Shown here: one piece after another, positions 17,662-29,187 of the stretch | How positions within the stretch are numbered: position 1 is the first letter of the stretch | Layout: the number at the start of each line of letters is the position of its first letter | Origin: Rhodospirillales bacterium | GTDB taxonomy: Bacteria; Pseudomonadota; Alphaproteobacteria; Rhodospirillales; Defluviicoccaceae | Assembly: GCA_016712595.1 (NCBI GenBank) | Contig: JADJQT010000001.1 | Coordinates: 2,601,501 to 2,665,500 of the forward strand | DNA: 64,000 bases | Direction: 5' to 3' | Notes under the pieces: generated by a model | Databases searched by the model: none | The model's input: only the letters and a program-made list of their open reading frames with translations | Told to the model about the DNA's origin: nothing | Position numbers and translations under genes: made by a program

Positions 17662-17868
17662 CGATCTCCTCCTTTGCGGAATGTTCGCCATCGCGGGCAA
17701 GATTAAGGACCCGGTTGAGCTACGCGATGACGGGAAATGTGTTTAGTTACGTCATGCTATTGCGGCCAACTCTGAAACTCAAGCCGAATGCGCGACCTTG
17801 GTCGTAGGATATAGCGGTGGGGCGCACTGGAATTGCGACAGAGGTCGGGCGGCGAAGAACTGTTTACA

Positions 17869-20817
<2,949 letters not shown>

Positions 20818-20859
20818 ACCGGTCGGGATGATGACGGCAGCGATCGACGGTCGATCAGC

Positions 20860-21189
20860 CTAGCGAGGAGGCAGCCGGCCGTCGTCGATAATCACGGTTT
20901 CATCCGGCAGGCCGTAATTCAGCAGGCGCCGGGCTTCCTCGTCGAGCATATCGGGATCGAGACTACCGGGATTAAGCAGCTTCGCCCGGCGCTCGAGTGC
21001 CTCGCGCTCCTCCTTGATCGCGTCATATTCCGCCCGCGCGGCGGCAACCTCTTGCTGCTTTGCCCGCAGCGCCAGCACCCCGCGATCGCCATTGATCCCG
21101 TGGTAGGCGAAGTAAAGGACCGCAGCGACGCCGAATGCGGGAAACAGCACGTGGCGCGCGCGAATGCGCAATTCTCCGAGCATGCTCAT
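20860..21189 (-). CDS. ftsB: FtsB/DivIC-family septum formation initiator
   Basis: A 109-residue bitopic membrane protein. A single transmembrane segment (about 12-32, VLFPAFGVAAVLYFAYHGI) is followed by a coiled coil (RAKQQEVAAARAEYDAIKEE, heptad-like) and a short C-terminal tail with LDPDMLDEEARRLLNYG, which matches the FtsB/DivIC family. In cell division it bridges FtsQ and FtsL. It lies downstream of eno, the usual place in Proteobacteria. ATG 21189 has GGAG seven bases upstream. A ModE-like or other fusion is absent; this is the simple form. Confidence 0.85.
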   Translation of the reverse strand: MSMLGELRIRARHVLFPAFGVAAVLYFAYHGINGDRGVLALRAKQQEVAAARAEYDAIKEEREALERRAKLLNPGSLDPDMLDEEARRLLNYGLPDETVIIDDGRLPPR

Positions 21190-21390
21190 AACGCGGCTCC
21201 CCAATCTCCCGGTCCACCAACGCAACCACACCGAAGCCTTCCGCGGTTAAGGCTTCGGCGTAGCGGCGGCAGGTCTGGACGAAGAGTATTGCAGCAGCGC
21301 TGTCATGCGATAGCGCCGATCGCCAAACGCGGCCGCGCAAACCGCTGCAGCGCGCCCGAGCCGGCCCTCGAGTGATGAGAATCAATCGCT

Positions 21391-21417
21391 TCGGGGCGGC
21401 TTCACCAGCCGCCCCGA
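21391..21417 (-). terminator. Hairpin terminator after eno
   Basis: TCGGGGCGGCT, five-base loop TCACC, AGCCGCCCCGA: a perfect 11-bp stem that starts 24 bases beyond the eno stop codon. The T-tract on the minus strand is poor (AGCGATTGATTC), so it may terminate weakly and allow read-through into ftsB. Confidence 0.6.
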
Positions 21418-21440
21418 CAGCGAGAACGGGCCGACTTCGC

Positions 21441-22721
21441 CTACAGCCGGCGAAGCGCTCCCCGACCGGCATAGCGCGCCGCCGATCCAAGCTGCTCTTC
21501 GATTCGGATGAGCTGATTGTATTTGGCGATGCGATCCGAGCGGCTGAGAGAGCCGGTCTTGATCTGCCCGGCGTTGGTCGCAACCGCGATATCGGCGATC
21601 GTCGAGTCCTCGGTCTCGCCGGAGCGGTGCGAGATCACCGCGGTATAGGAGGCCTTGTGCGCCATCTCGACCGCCGACAGCGTCTCGGTCAGCGAGCCGA
21701 TCTGGTTGACCTTGACCAGGATCGAGTTGGCGATGCCCTTCTCGATGCCGTCCGACAGGCGCGTGACGTTGGTGACGAACAGATCGTCGCCGACGAGCTG
21801 GCACTTGGAGCCAAGTTCCTCGGTGAGGATCTTCCAGCCTTCCCAGTCGTCCTCAGCCATGCCGTCCTCGATGGTGACGATCGGAAAGCGGCTGACCAGA
21901 TCGGCGAGCAGCTTGGCGTTGCCGGCGGCGTCAAGCGACTTGCCCTCGCCGACGAGCTCGTACTTGCCGTTTTTGAAGTATTCGGACGACGCGCAGTCGA
22001 GGCCGAGGAACACGTCCTCGCCGGGCTCGAAGCCAGCCGCCTCGATCGCCTTGACGATGAACGCAAGCGCGTCATCGGCGCTCTTCAGGTTGGGGGCGAA
22101 GCCGCCTTCATCACCAACGTTGGTGTTGTGGCCGGCATCCTTCAGCGCCTTCTTCAGCGCGTGGAAGACCTCGGCGCCAATGCGCACCGCCTCGGCGATC
22201 GAGCCGGCGCCGACGGGAAGGATCATGAATTCTTGGAAGTCGATCGGATTGTCGGCATGGGCGCCGCCGTTGACGATGTTCATCATCGGAACCGGAAGCA
22301 GCCGTGCCTGGGTGCCGCCGATATAACGGTAGAGCGGAAGCTCGGCTTCCTGCGCTGCCGCCTTGGCGATGGCCATGCTGACGCCGAGAATGGCGTTGGC
22401 TCCAAGCCGTCCCTTGTTCGAGGTGCCGTCGAGATCGATCATCGTCTGGTCGATCGCTACCTGATCGCTGGCATCCATGCCCGAGATGGCGTCGAAGATC
22501 TCGCCATTGACCGAGGCGACCGCCTTGGTCACGCCCTTGCCGAGATAGCGCTTCTTGTCGCCGTCGCGCAGTTCCACCGCCTCGTGAACGCCCGTGGACG
22601 CGCCCGACGGAACCGCCGCACGACCCATCGCGCCGCTTTCCAGGGTTACGTCCACTTCCACGGTCGGATTGCCGCGGCTATCGAGAATTTCACGCGCCGT
22701 TACGTCGATAATTTCGCTCAT
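21441..22721 (-). CDS. eno: Enolase (phosphopyruvate hydratase)
   Basis: Glycolytic enzyme converting 2-phosphoglycerate to phosphoenolpyruvate, Mg-dependent. 426 residues, normal length. N-terminal SGASTGVHEAVELRDGD carries the mobile substrate loop; catalytic Glu and metal-binding Asp/Glu lie in FLGLDCASSEYF and TIEDGMAEDDWEGW; the catalytic Lys is in ILVKVNQIGSLTET; the signature SHRSGETEDSTIADIAV follows. GAGGAG is ten bases before the ATG. It faces tpiA across a 331-base divergent region, placing two glycolytic genes head to head. Confidence 0.98.
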   Translation of the reverse strand: MSEIIDVTAREILDSRGNPTVEVDVTLESGAMGRAAVPSGASTGVHEAVELRDGDKKRYLGKGVTKAVASVNGEIFDAISGMDASDQVAIDQTMIDLDGTSNKGRLGANAILGVSMAIAKAAAQEAELPLYRYIGGTQARLLPVPMMNIVNGGAHADNPIDFQEFMILPVGAGSIAEAVRIGAEVFHALKKALKDAGHNTNVGDEGGFAPNLKSADDALAFIVKAIEAAGFEPGEDVFLGLDCASSEYFKNGKYELVGEGKSLDAAGNAKLLADLVSRFPIVTIEDGMAEDDWEGWKILTEELGSKCQLVGDDLFVTNVTRLSDGIEKGIANSILVKVNQIGSLTETLSAVEMAHKASYTAVISHRSGETEDSTIADIAVATNAGQIKTGSLSRSDRIAKYNQLIRIEEQLGSAARYAGRGALRRL

Positions 22722-23052
22722 GATTTCGAGCTCCTCTCCCCTCGGAAGGACTAACTGTCGGTTTGTTCTGCTCTACGCTGGCCCAAGGTCCGCCCGCGGA
22801 CGCCGACAGAGACATACCGCCCGGTGGTTAGGGTGGCAAGCGCGGCAGGGTGACGTCGATAAAAAGCAATCGCAATCATCGCCAGGGCGCAAGCGCTGAC
22901 GCAGGCTTGCGGGTAATGCTTCGACGACGTAGGGGTTGGAACGCCCGCGGCGCCTATGCTAAAGAGGCGCCGAACTTCAAGAGGCCTCGCCGTCGTCCGC
23001 GCGTTCGCGCCGGCGCCGAGGCCCGAACGAATTCCGCAGGGGAGAGAGAGCA
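22722..23052. other. Divergent promoter region between eno and tpiA
   Basis: 331 bases between two divergent glycolytic genes. Promoters for both must be here or nearby. I see no conserved operator, strong inverted repeat or EcfG-type site. Confidence 0.5.
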
Positions 23053-23814
23053 ATGGCGCGTCGCAAACTGATCGCCGGGAACTGGAAGATGAACGGGCTC
23101 AAAGCCGATGGCGTGGCGCTGGCCTCTGAGATCGCAAAGCGGCTGAAAGCCGCCTCGCCGGCTCGCTACGACATGCTCGTCTGCCCGCCGTTCACCCTCG
23201 TTTCCCCCGTGCTCGACGCGGTCGCCGGTTCCGACGTCATCGTCGGCGGCCAGGACTGCCACATGAAGGAGAAGGGCGCGCACACCGGCGATACCAGCGC
23301 CTACATGCTTAAGGATCTCGGTTGCGGCGCGGCGATCGTCGGCCACTCCGAACGGCGCACCAACCATGGCGAGACCGATGCCATCATCAAGTCAAAGGCC
23401 GAGGCGGCCCTGGCTGCCGGCCTCGTCGCCATTGTCTGCATCGGCGAGACGCTCGAAGAGCGCGATGCCGGCAAGACGCTCGAGATCAACCGCACCCAGC
23501 TCCTCGGCTCGCTGCCGGACGGCGCGACCGCCGAAAACACTGTCGTCGCTTACGAGCCGGTGTGGGCGATCGGTACCGGGCGGACGGCAACTCCGGAACA
23601 GGCGCAAGAAGTGCACGCGATGATCCGCGCCGAACTCGTCACCAAGCTCGGACAGGCCATCGCCGACGGCATGCGCGTGCTCTACGGTGGCTCGATGAAC
23701 CCGAAGAATGCCGCCGAACTGCTGGCGCTCCCCGACATCGACGGCGGTCTGATCGGCGGTGCCTCGCTCAAGGCCGATGACTTCTTCGCCGTCGCCGAAG
23801 GCTCGCCGAAGTAA
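23053..23814 (+). CDS. tpiA: Triosephosphate isomerase
   Basis: Interconverts glyceraldehyde-3-phosphate and dihydroxyacetone phosphate. 253 residues forming one TIM barrel: NWKMNG (catalytic Lys), IVGHSERR (catalytic His), AYEPVWAIGTG (catalytic Glu) and the phosphate-binding LYGGSMNPKNA and GGLIGGASLKA. GGGGAGAGAG lies just before the ATG. secG follows after 45 bases, a common alphaproteobacterial order tpiA-secG-pyrG. Confidence 0.98.
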   Translation: MARRKLIAGNWKMNGLKADGVALASEIAKRLKAASPARYDMLVCPPFTLVSPVLDAVAGSDVIVGGQDCHMKEKGAHTGDTSAYMLKDLGCGAAIVGHSERRTNHGETDAIIKSKAEAALAAGLVAIVCIGETLEERDAGKTLEINRTQLLGSLPDGATAENTVVAYEPVWAIGTGRTATPEQAQEVHAMIRAELVTKLGQAIADGMRVLYGGSMNPKNAAELLALPDIDGGLIGGASLKADDFFAVAEGSPK

Positions 23815-23859
23815 CCGATTACGGTCAATCATTCCTCAGGTCGCATAGCCGCTCAGCCG

Positions 23860-24183
23860 ATGATTAACGTTCTGCTCGTCATCCACCTTCTCGTTGCCGT
23901 CTCCCTCGTCGGCATCGTCTTGCTCCAACGCAGCGAGGGTGGAGCGCTCGGCATCGGCGGTGGAGGCGGCGGAATGGGCGGATTTCTCAGCGGCCGCAGC
24001 ACGGCCAACTTGCTGACCCGCTCGACCGCAATCCTGGCCGCGGTCTTCATCATCACCAGTCTTGGCCTCGCCCGCCTCGCTGGCGGCCATCATGTTCCGA
24101 AGTCGATTCTCGACGAACCTGCCCCGGCTCCGCTTGAGGAGCCGGCCCAGCCGGCGGAGCCTACCGCGCCGATCGCTCGCTAA
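23860..24183 (+). CDS. secG: Protein-export membrane protein SecG
   Basis: Small auxiliary subunit of the SecYEG translocon, 107 residues. Two transmembrane segments (about 2-20 and 52-72) flank the conserved loop LLQRSEGGALGIGGGGG, FLSGRSTANLLTRSTA. The Pro/Ala/Glu-rich cytoplasmic tail (about 80-107) is typical of alphaproteobacterial SecG. It lies between tpiA and pyrG. Confidence 0.95.
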   Translation: MINVLLVIHLLVAVSLVGIVLLQRSEGGALGIGGGGGGMGGFLSGRSTANLLTRSTAILAAVFIITSLGLARLAGGHHVPKSILDEPAPAPLEEPAQPAEPTAPIAR

Positions 24184-24296
24184 GAGGCGAAGATCAACGC
24201 GTTTCGCCGGGCGCCGGTGACCCGCATGGGTAGATTTTGTCGCTACGTGACGCGCCCTTTCCAGGGCGTCCTCGATTACCGTATAACGTAGTCCCC

Positions 24297-25922
24297 ATGA
24301 CGCGGTTCATCTTCATCACTGGCGGCGTGGTCTCCTCGCTCGGCAAGGGATTGGCTTCAGCGGCGCTGGGCGCGCTGTTGCAGGCCCGGGGTTTTTCCGT
24401 ACGGCTGCGCAAGCTCGACCCTTATATCAACGTCGATCCGGGGACGATGAGCCCCTACCAGCACGGTGAGGTGTTCGTTACCAACGACGGGGCGGAAACC
24501 GATCTCGACCTCGGCCATTACGAACGCTTCACCGGCGTTCCGGCGCGGCGCAGCGACAGCGTGACCACCGGCCGGATCTATTCCGATGTCATCGCCCGCG
24601 AGCGCCACGGCGACTACCTCGGCGCCACCATTCAGGTGATCCCGCACATCACCGACGCGATCAAGGAATTCGTCGTCGCCGACATCGATGACGAGGATTT
24701 CGTGCTGTGTGAAATCGGCGGGACCGTCGGCGACATCGAAAGCCTGCCTTTCCTCGAGGCGATCCGCCAGCTTGGCAACGAACTGGGTCGCGAGCGGGTG
24801 ATGTACATTCATGCGACGCTGATTCCCTACCTGCCGGCCGCAGGCGAGTTGAAGACGAAGCCGACACAGCATTCGGTCAAGGAACTGCTCAGCGTCGGCA
24901 TCCAGCCCGACCTGTTGCTTTGCCGCGCCGACCGGGCGATCACCGAGGGTGCGCGTCGCAAGATCGGTCAGTTCTGCAATGTCCGTTACGAGGCGGTGAT
25001 TCCGGCGCTGGATGTCGAGACAATCTACGCGGTGCCGATCAGCTACCATGAACAGGCGCTCGACGACGAAGTCTGCCGGCACTTCGGTCTTGAGGCGCCG
25101 CCGCCGGACCTGAGCCGCTGGCATGAGATCGTCTCCCGGGCGCTGCGTCCCGAAGGCGAGGTGACGATCGCCGTCGTCGGTAAGTACATCGACCTGCTCG
25201 ATGCCTACAAGTCGCTGGCAGAAGCGCTGTCGCATGGCGGCATCGCCAACAACGTGCACGTCCGCATTGAGTGGATCGATTCCGTCGCCTTCGAGAACGG
25301 CGCGACAGCACCGGTACTCGATCACGTCCACGGCATTCTCGTGCCCGGCGGCTTCGGCGAGCGCGGTGCCCAGGGCAAGATCGAGGCGGTGCGCTTCGCC
25401 CGCGAGCGCCGAGTTCCCTACTTCGGCATCTGCTTCGGCATGCAGATGGCGGTGGTCGAAGCGGCGCGCAATCTCGCCGGCATTCCCGGCGCCGGCTCCA
25501 CCGAGTTCGGGCCGTGCGCCGCTCCAGTGGTCGGGCTGATGACCGAATGGATGCGCGGCAATCGTGTCGAGCTGCGCGAGGCCGGCGGCAACCTCGGTGG
25601 CACCATGCGCCTCGGCGCCTACGAATGCGTGCTCAAGCCGGAGAGCCGGGCGCAGGCAATCTTCCAGGCTGAACGGGTGAGCGAGCGCCACCGCCACCGC
25701 TACGAGGTCAACAACAACTACATCGGCACGCTGGAGCGCTGCGGACTGCGTTTTTCCGGAATGTCCCCGGATGGCCTGCTACCGGAAATCCTCGAGCTGC
25801 CCGCCCACCCGTGGTTCATCGGCGTGCAGTTCCATCCGGAATTGCGTTCACGTCCCTTCGATCCGCATCCGTTGTTCGCCTCGTTCATTCGCGCCGCCGT
25901 CGAGCAGTCGCGGCTTGTCTGA
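24297..25922 (+). CDS. pyrG: CTP synthase
   Basis: Makes CTP from UTP, ATP and glutamine. 541 residues. The N-terminal synthetase domain opens MTRFIFITGGVVSSLGKGLA with the P-loop. The C-terminal class I glutamine amidotransferase domain has the nucleophile Cys in FGICFGMQMA and the His-Glu pair in VQFHPEL. ATG 24297 gives the family N-terminus exactly; the 20 residues added by the longest frame are not conserved. 113 bases after secG, so probably its own promoter or a read-through. Confidence 0.98.
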   Translation: MTRFIFITGGVVSSLGKGLASAALGALLQARGFSVRLRKLDPYINVDPGTMSPYQHGEVFVTNDGAETDLDLGHYERFTGVPARRSDSVTTGRIYSDVIARERHGDYLGATIQVIPHITDAIKEFVVADIDDEDFVLCEIGGTVGDIESLPFLEAIRQLGNELGRERVMYIHATLIPYLPAAGELKTKPTQHSVKELLSVGIQPDLLLCRADRAITEGARRKIGQFCNVRYEAVIPALDVETIYAVPISYHEQALDDEVCRHFGLEAPPPDLSRWHEIVSRALRPEGEVTIAVVGKYIDLLDAYKSLAEALSHGGIANNVHVRIEWIDSVAFENGATAPVLDHVHGILVPGGFGERGAQGKIEAVRFARERRVPYFGICFGMQMAVVEAARNLAGIPGAGSTEFGPCAAPVVGLMTEWMRGNRVELREAGGNLGGTMRLGAYECVLKPESRAQAIFQAERVSERHRHRYEVNNNYIGTLERCGLRFSGMSPDGLLPEILELPAHPWFIGVQFHPELRSRPFDPHPLFASFIRAAVEQSRLV

Positions 25923-25973
25923 ACCGTTCCCATATCGATCTGGTTCGTCGTCATAACAGAGAATGGGCTTGCC

Positions 25974-26378
25974 ATGGCCAGGCTGAGCCTCAGGGTCGAT
26001 TTCGCGCCGAGCGCCCGCCTCGGTCCAGGCAAGGTGCGCCTACTCGAGCTCATCGCCGCACACGGCTCGATTGCCGCCGCCGGCCGGGCGATGCGCATGT
26101 CGTATCGTCGCGCCTGGATGCTGGTCGAGGAGCTTAACCGCTGCTTCAAGGAGCCGCTGGTGGCAACGCAGATGGGCGGCAGCCGCGGCGGCGGCACGAC
26201 ATTGACTCCGCTGGGCGAGGACATCGTCAGGCGCTACCGGGCGATTGAGGCCGAGGCCGATTCGGCTGTCGCCGCCCACCTTCGCGCACTAGACCTCGCC
26301 CTGTCTGACGCCACGCGCGCGCTTGCCGATGACCGAGGCAACGTCGAGGCGTCCCAGGGGCATCCCCCCTCCGCCTGA
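25974..26378 (+). CDS. ModE-type winged-helix regulator lacking the molybdate domain
   Basis: A 134-residue protein consisting of the N-terminal DNA-binding domain of ModE. The helix-turn-helix is LLELIAAHGSIAAAGRAM, then MSYRRAWMLVEELNRCF; the wing contains GGSRGGGTTLTPLGEDIVRR, the pattern of ModE and MopB-like regulators. The two C-terminal Mop/TOBE domains that bind molybdate in E. coli ModE are absent, as in many short alphaproteobacterial homologues, so how it senses molybdate is unclear. The residues after about 105 are a low-complexity tail. A perfect ModE-box palindrome lies 146 bases downstream, in front of a porin gene, so porin and regulator probably belong to one regulon. Confidence 0.82.
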   Translation: MARLSLRVDFAPSARLGPGKVRLLELIAAHGSIAAAGRAMRMSYRRAWMLVEELNRCFKEPLVATQMGGSRGGGTTLTPLGEDIVRRYRAIEAEADSAVAAHLRALDLALSDATRALADDRGNVEASQGHPPSA

Positions 26379-26523
26379 AGTCTTCCCCTCGCCTGACATC
26401 ATCTTGGGCTCGCGCCGGGCGCACCGCCGATCGCACCGGCGGGCGGCGACTCGTTCGCATAAAGCGTCATTTTTGTCACGCATTGTGGCCACCATTGGCA
26501 CCCCGACGCCAAGGTGTTGCTAG

Positions 26524-26547
26524 CGTTATATACATTCGTATATAACG
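26524..26547. promoter_or_regulatory. ModE-box operator upstream of the porin
   Basis: A perfect 24-base palindrome: CGTTATATAC, four bases, GTATATAACG. It contains CGTTATATA-N6-TATATAACG, which agrees with the known ModE operator of E. coli-type systems. It lies 144 bases before the porin ATG and 146 bases after the gene for a ModE-type regulator. The TATATA half-sites stand out strongly against the high-GC background. Confidence 0.8.
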
Positions 26548-26691
26548 AAGACGAAGTTTAACGCTGGCAAGAAATGACCTATCTGACATGGCATATGTCA
26601 GAATATGTACGCGAGAATGCGCCCGATTTATCTGGCGTTCGCGATAAATCATCAATAACAGCGCAATATCTGCGCGATAAGAGGTGCGATT
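26548..26691 (+). promoter_or_regulatory. Hairpin-rich leader of the porin transcript
   Basis: The 144 bases between the ModE box and the porin start are AT-rich compared with the genome and hold three successive perfect inverted repeats: TCTGACAT/ATGTCAGA (26582-26602, 5-base loop), GATTTATC/GATAAATC (26625-26650, 10-base loop) and GCGCA/TGCGC (26661-26675, 5-base loop), then GAGG seven bases before ATG. This could be a regulated 5' leader (riboswitch or sRNA target). I cannot assign it to a known class by eye; the first repeat could also be a protein-binding site. Confidence 0.45.
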
Positions 26692-27867
26692 ATGAGAAAT
26701 CGTGCATACGCTACAACTGCGCTTGCAACACTTCCATTTGTCTTGAGTATGACTCATCCATCAAATGCTGAGACAACTTCTCCCGATAAAATTAAGCTAT
26801 CGCTAAGCGGTTATTATCAGCAGTGGGGAGTCGTAACCGATCAGCATCTACGCTCCCGTACCGCGCCCGGTGCCAATGCGCAGCAGCAATCGACCACGCT
26901 GGTTGATAACAAGCACAACTCGGAAGTGTGTGTCATTGGCCAGACAACCCTCGATAACGGCCTGACGATCGGCGTGAACATCCAGCTCGAAGCGTTCACC
27001 GAAGCGGATACCGTCGACGAATCGTTTCTCTTTCTCCAGTCACCAACGGTTGGCCAAGCAATCATCGGTGATAAGGACAATGCCGCCTATTTGCTGCACG
27101 TCACCGCGCCGGATGGCGGCATCAGCATCGATTCCGGTGATACGGTCAAATCCCGCTTCTTCGAGACCGGACCTGGCGTGCTGTTCGATTCGCCACTGGC
27201 AACGACCAACCTCAGGCTGAACGACAACGATTCGGGCAAGTTCACCTACATTACTCCCCGCTTCGCCGGCTTTCAGGTCGGGGTTTCATTCATTCCAGAA
27301 TTCGAAAGCGGCGGCGATGACAACAGCGCGCTCACGCAGGCGGGTTCCGGCGACAGCGGTCGAGCCGCCGGCCAGAAGAACGGCGTCGCCGGCGGCGTCA
27401 ATTACAGGGACGTCATCGGTGGCGTGGGCGTCCAGGCGTCAGGCGGTTTCCTGCGGGCGGAGTCATTCTCCGGTGGCGCCAATACCAACAACGCCAATCT
27501 GCTCGCCTACAATGCCGGCGCGCAGCTCAGTTATGGCGGTTTTGCCGTCGGCGGCGGGTGGATGTACGTCCCGCAAGGGCAGCGGACCGCAACGACGCGG
27601 TTCAACGGCTCAAGCTGGTCGGCCGGCGCCTCCTACGAATTCGGCCCCTACAAGGTCGGTGCCGACTACTTCAGCGGCAACAATAACCGGACACCCAACG
27701 GCGGCAAAGATCGGCTCGATCAGGCCGCGCTGAGCGGAACCTACGTGCTTGGCCCGGGAATCAGGCTTGTCGGCGGCCTCTTCTACTACAACTGGCAGGC
27801 CGAGAATAAACTCTCCGAAAATGAAAACGGCATCGGCGCCGCGACCGGGCTCAAGTTGTCCTTCTGA
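26692..27867 (+). CDS. Outer-membrane porin under a ModE box
   Basis: A 391-residue outer-membrane channel of the Gram-negative porin type. Signal peptide (about 1-25, ending SNAETTS), then alternating beta strands such as IKLSLSGYYQQWG, FTYITPRFAGFQVGVSF, VGADYFSGNNN and the typical C-terminal strand ATGLKLSF ending in Phe, the BamA recognition signal. This type usually diffuses small anions or nutrients. The ModE-box operator upstream and the short regulator gene before it suggest control by molybdate or tungstate, so a role in oxyanion entry is possible but inferred. Codon use in the first 60 bases is noticeably AT-richer than in the body of the gene. Confidence 0.85.
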   Translation: MRNRAYATTALATLPFVLSMTHPSNAETTSPDKIKLSLSGYYQQWGVVTDQHLRSRTAPGANAQQQSTTLVDNKHNSEVCVIGQTTLDNGLTIGVNIQLEAFTEADTVDESFLFLQSPTVGQAIIGDKDNAAYLLHVTAPDGGISIDSGDTVKSRFFETGPGVLFDSPLATTNLRLNDNDSGKFTYITPRFAGFQVGVSFIPEFESGGDDNSALTQAGSGDSGRAAGQKNGVAGGVNYRDVIGGVGVQASGGFLRAESFSGGANTNNANLLAYNAGAQLSYGGFAVGGGWMYVPQGQRTATTRFNGSSWSAGASYEFGPYKVGADYFSGNNNRTPNGGKDRLDQAALSGTYVLGPGIRLVGGLFYYNWQAENKLSENENGIGAATGLKLSF

Positions 27868-27945
27868 ACTGCCGCCCCTGAACCGTTGGCAAGGCCAAAA
27901 TTTGCCCCGATACACGCCTCTTCTCTTGATAGGAATGCCCGAACC

Positions 27946-28500
27946 ATGCCCAGATTGCGTTCCGCAATGATGGCCACGCTGGTGATGATGGCATCACCCG
28001 CGCTCGCCGATGCTCCCGCCGCCTGCCCCGGGGGCTACGCTCCCGCCGTCCGCATTGGCGGAACCGTCGCCCACCCGCTGAAACTCACGCTCGCCGACCT
28101 GCAGGCGCGGCCGAGCACACGGCTTACGGTCTCCTATTACTCAGGAAAAAGTGGCCTCGTCACCGAGACCTACACCGGTGTGCTCGTCTCGGATCTGCTG
28201 GATGAAGCGGAAGTGAAGCTCAGCGCCGGTCAGAAGAACGACCTTTTGCGCCGCTATCTCCTGGTGACCGCAACCGACTGCTATCAGGTGGTCGTCGCCG
28301 TTCCCGAGGTCCTCTCCACCTTCGGCGGTCAGGCGGCGATCCTCGCCTACGCCGACGGCGACGGCCATCCCCTTGACGACAGCGAGGGCATGGCGCGACT
28401 GATCGTTCCCGGCGACAAGTCGGGCGGGCGATCGGTCTCCAACGTCACTCACATCATCGTTCGCACACCCGGCCCCGCCCCGCAGACAACCGCACCTTGA
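27946..28500 (+). CDS. Exported molybdopterin-binding-fold protein
   Basis: A 184-residue periplasmic protein. Signal peptide (MATLVMMASPALA, cleavage near residue 22), then a single domain related to the sulfite-oxidase/SoxC molybdopterin fold: LTLADLQARPSTRLTVSYYS, YTGVLVSDLLDEAEVKL, RYLLVTATDCYQVVVAVPEV, MARLIVPGDKSGGRSVSNVT. Such short forms are annotated as molybdopterin-dependent oxidoreductases, but I do not see the conserved Cys ligand in its usual place, so cofactor binding is uncertain. ATG 27946 is used, giving a clean signal peptide; TTG 27886 would add basic residues. It follows the porin by 78 bases and ends at a strong hairpin. Confidence 0.68.
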   Translation: MPRLRSAMMATLVMMASPALADAPAACPGGYAPAVRIGGTVAHPLKLTLADLQARPSTRLTVSYYSGKSGLVTETYTGVLVSDLLDEAEVKLSAGQKNDLLRRYLLVTATDCYQVVVAVPEVLSTFGGQAAILAYADGDGHPLDDSEGMARLIVPGDKSGGRSVSNVTHIIVRTPGPAPQTTAP

Positions 28501-28510
28501 ACCAACGCTG

Positions 28511-28552
28511 GCATCACGCGGCGATCTGCAACGTTCGATCGCCGCGTGATGC
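28511..28552 (+). terminator. Perfect 16-bp hairpin after the porin operon
   Basis: GCATCACGCGGCGATC, ten bases, GATCGCCGCGTGATGC. It starts 11 bases after the stop of the Moco-fold gene. The bases after it are ATAAAAATG, so it lacks a T-tract on the plus strand. Termination or 3' stabilisation is likely. Confidence 0.6.
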
Positions 28553-28560
28553 ATAAAAAT

Positions 28561-28617
28561 GCGACAAGGCGGGGTGGCGCGCGGCTCCTCGATGCGTGCG
28601 CCACCCGGTCTTGTCGC
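28561..28617. repeat. Second large interrupted inverted repeat
   Basis: Outer arms GCGACAAG/CTTGTCGC (8 bp) and inner arms GGGTGGCGC/GCGCCACCC (9 bp), separated by a symmetrical 3x3 internal loop, around a 17-base loop. It begins eight bases after the first hairpin. The two together form a 107-base double-hairpin block with no coding role. Confidence 0.6.
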
Positions 28618-28730
28618 CCATGACACGGCGCGCGCACCATCGTCATCGGATTATCATCGTCGGCCTTGCCGTGATCGTCCGGGTGCTGCACTCTCCGCCG
28701 GCGTGCCGTCTCGATTTGCCGGAGGGTGAC

Positions 28731-29024
28731 GTGCTGGCGATTTTTCTGCTCGCTCTGTTCTTACCATTCTCGGCGCGTGCCGCGCCGCCCGCAACGCCCT
28801 CCCCGCCGGACGCGGGACCGATGGGCGCGCGCTTTCCGGATGTCGACGTCGTCGCCACCGCCGTGCGTGATCGCGGTTTTCCCTGCTCGCGTCCGAGTTC
28901 GATCGGCCATGATGCCGCCGCAAGCCGGCCCGATCGCGACGCATGGGTCATCACCTGCAGCGAGGGCCGCTATCGCGTGATTTACGAAGGTGATACGGGA
29001 GCGCAGGTCACACCCGAGCGCTGA
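28731..29024 (+). CDS. Small exported protein, conserved type, unknown function
   Basis: A 97-residue secreted protein. The GTG start at 28731 is preceded by GGAGGG at 28721-28726 and gives a clean signal peptide (MLAIFLLALFLPFSARA); the longer open frame adds an Arg/His-rich stretch. The mature part, with AVRDRGFPCSRPSS and DAWVITCSEGRYRVIYEGD, carries two Cys about 32 residues apart that could form a disulfide, and ends with a short beta-strand pattern seen in small alphaproteobacterial periplasmic proteins. No partner is evident; trkH lies downstream in the same direction. Confidence 0.65.
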   Translation: MLAIFLLALFLPFSARAAPPATPSPPDAGPMGARFPDVDVVATAVRDRGFPCSRPSSIGHDAAASRPDRDAWVITCSEGRYRVIYEGDTGAQVTPER

Positions 29025-29187
29025 TCGCGGGCGCGCCCTCGCCAGCCACGACGGAACGTCCGGTCCGGACCGCGTTTTGCATCGATGTACAATGCGCCAT
29101 GAGGGCGGGCATCCGGAGCGCCCGCTCGCTGGCCGATGACCGATACACCGCCCAACGTCCATTCACAGCACGATCGTTCCCATCCGC

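Noticed and set aside
28561..28617. Long inverted repeat considered as a transposon end or attachment site
   Set aside because: No transposase, integrase or target duplication nearby; treated as a hairpin only.
29053..29076. GGAAC...CGTT upstream of trkH
   Set aside because: Spacer is 15 bases, outside the 16-17 range of EcfG promoters; it also overlaps a GC palindrome.
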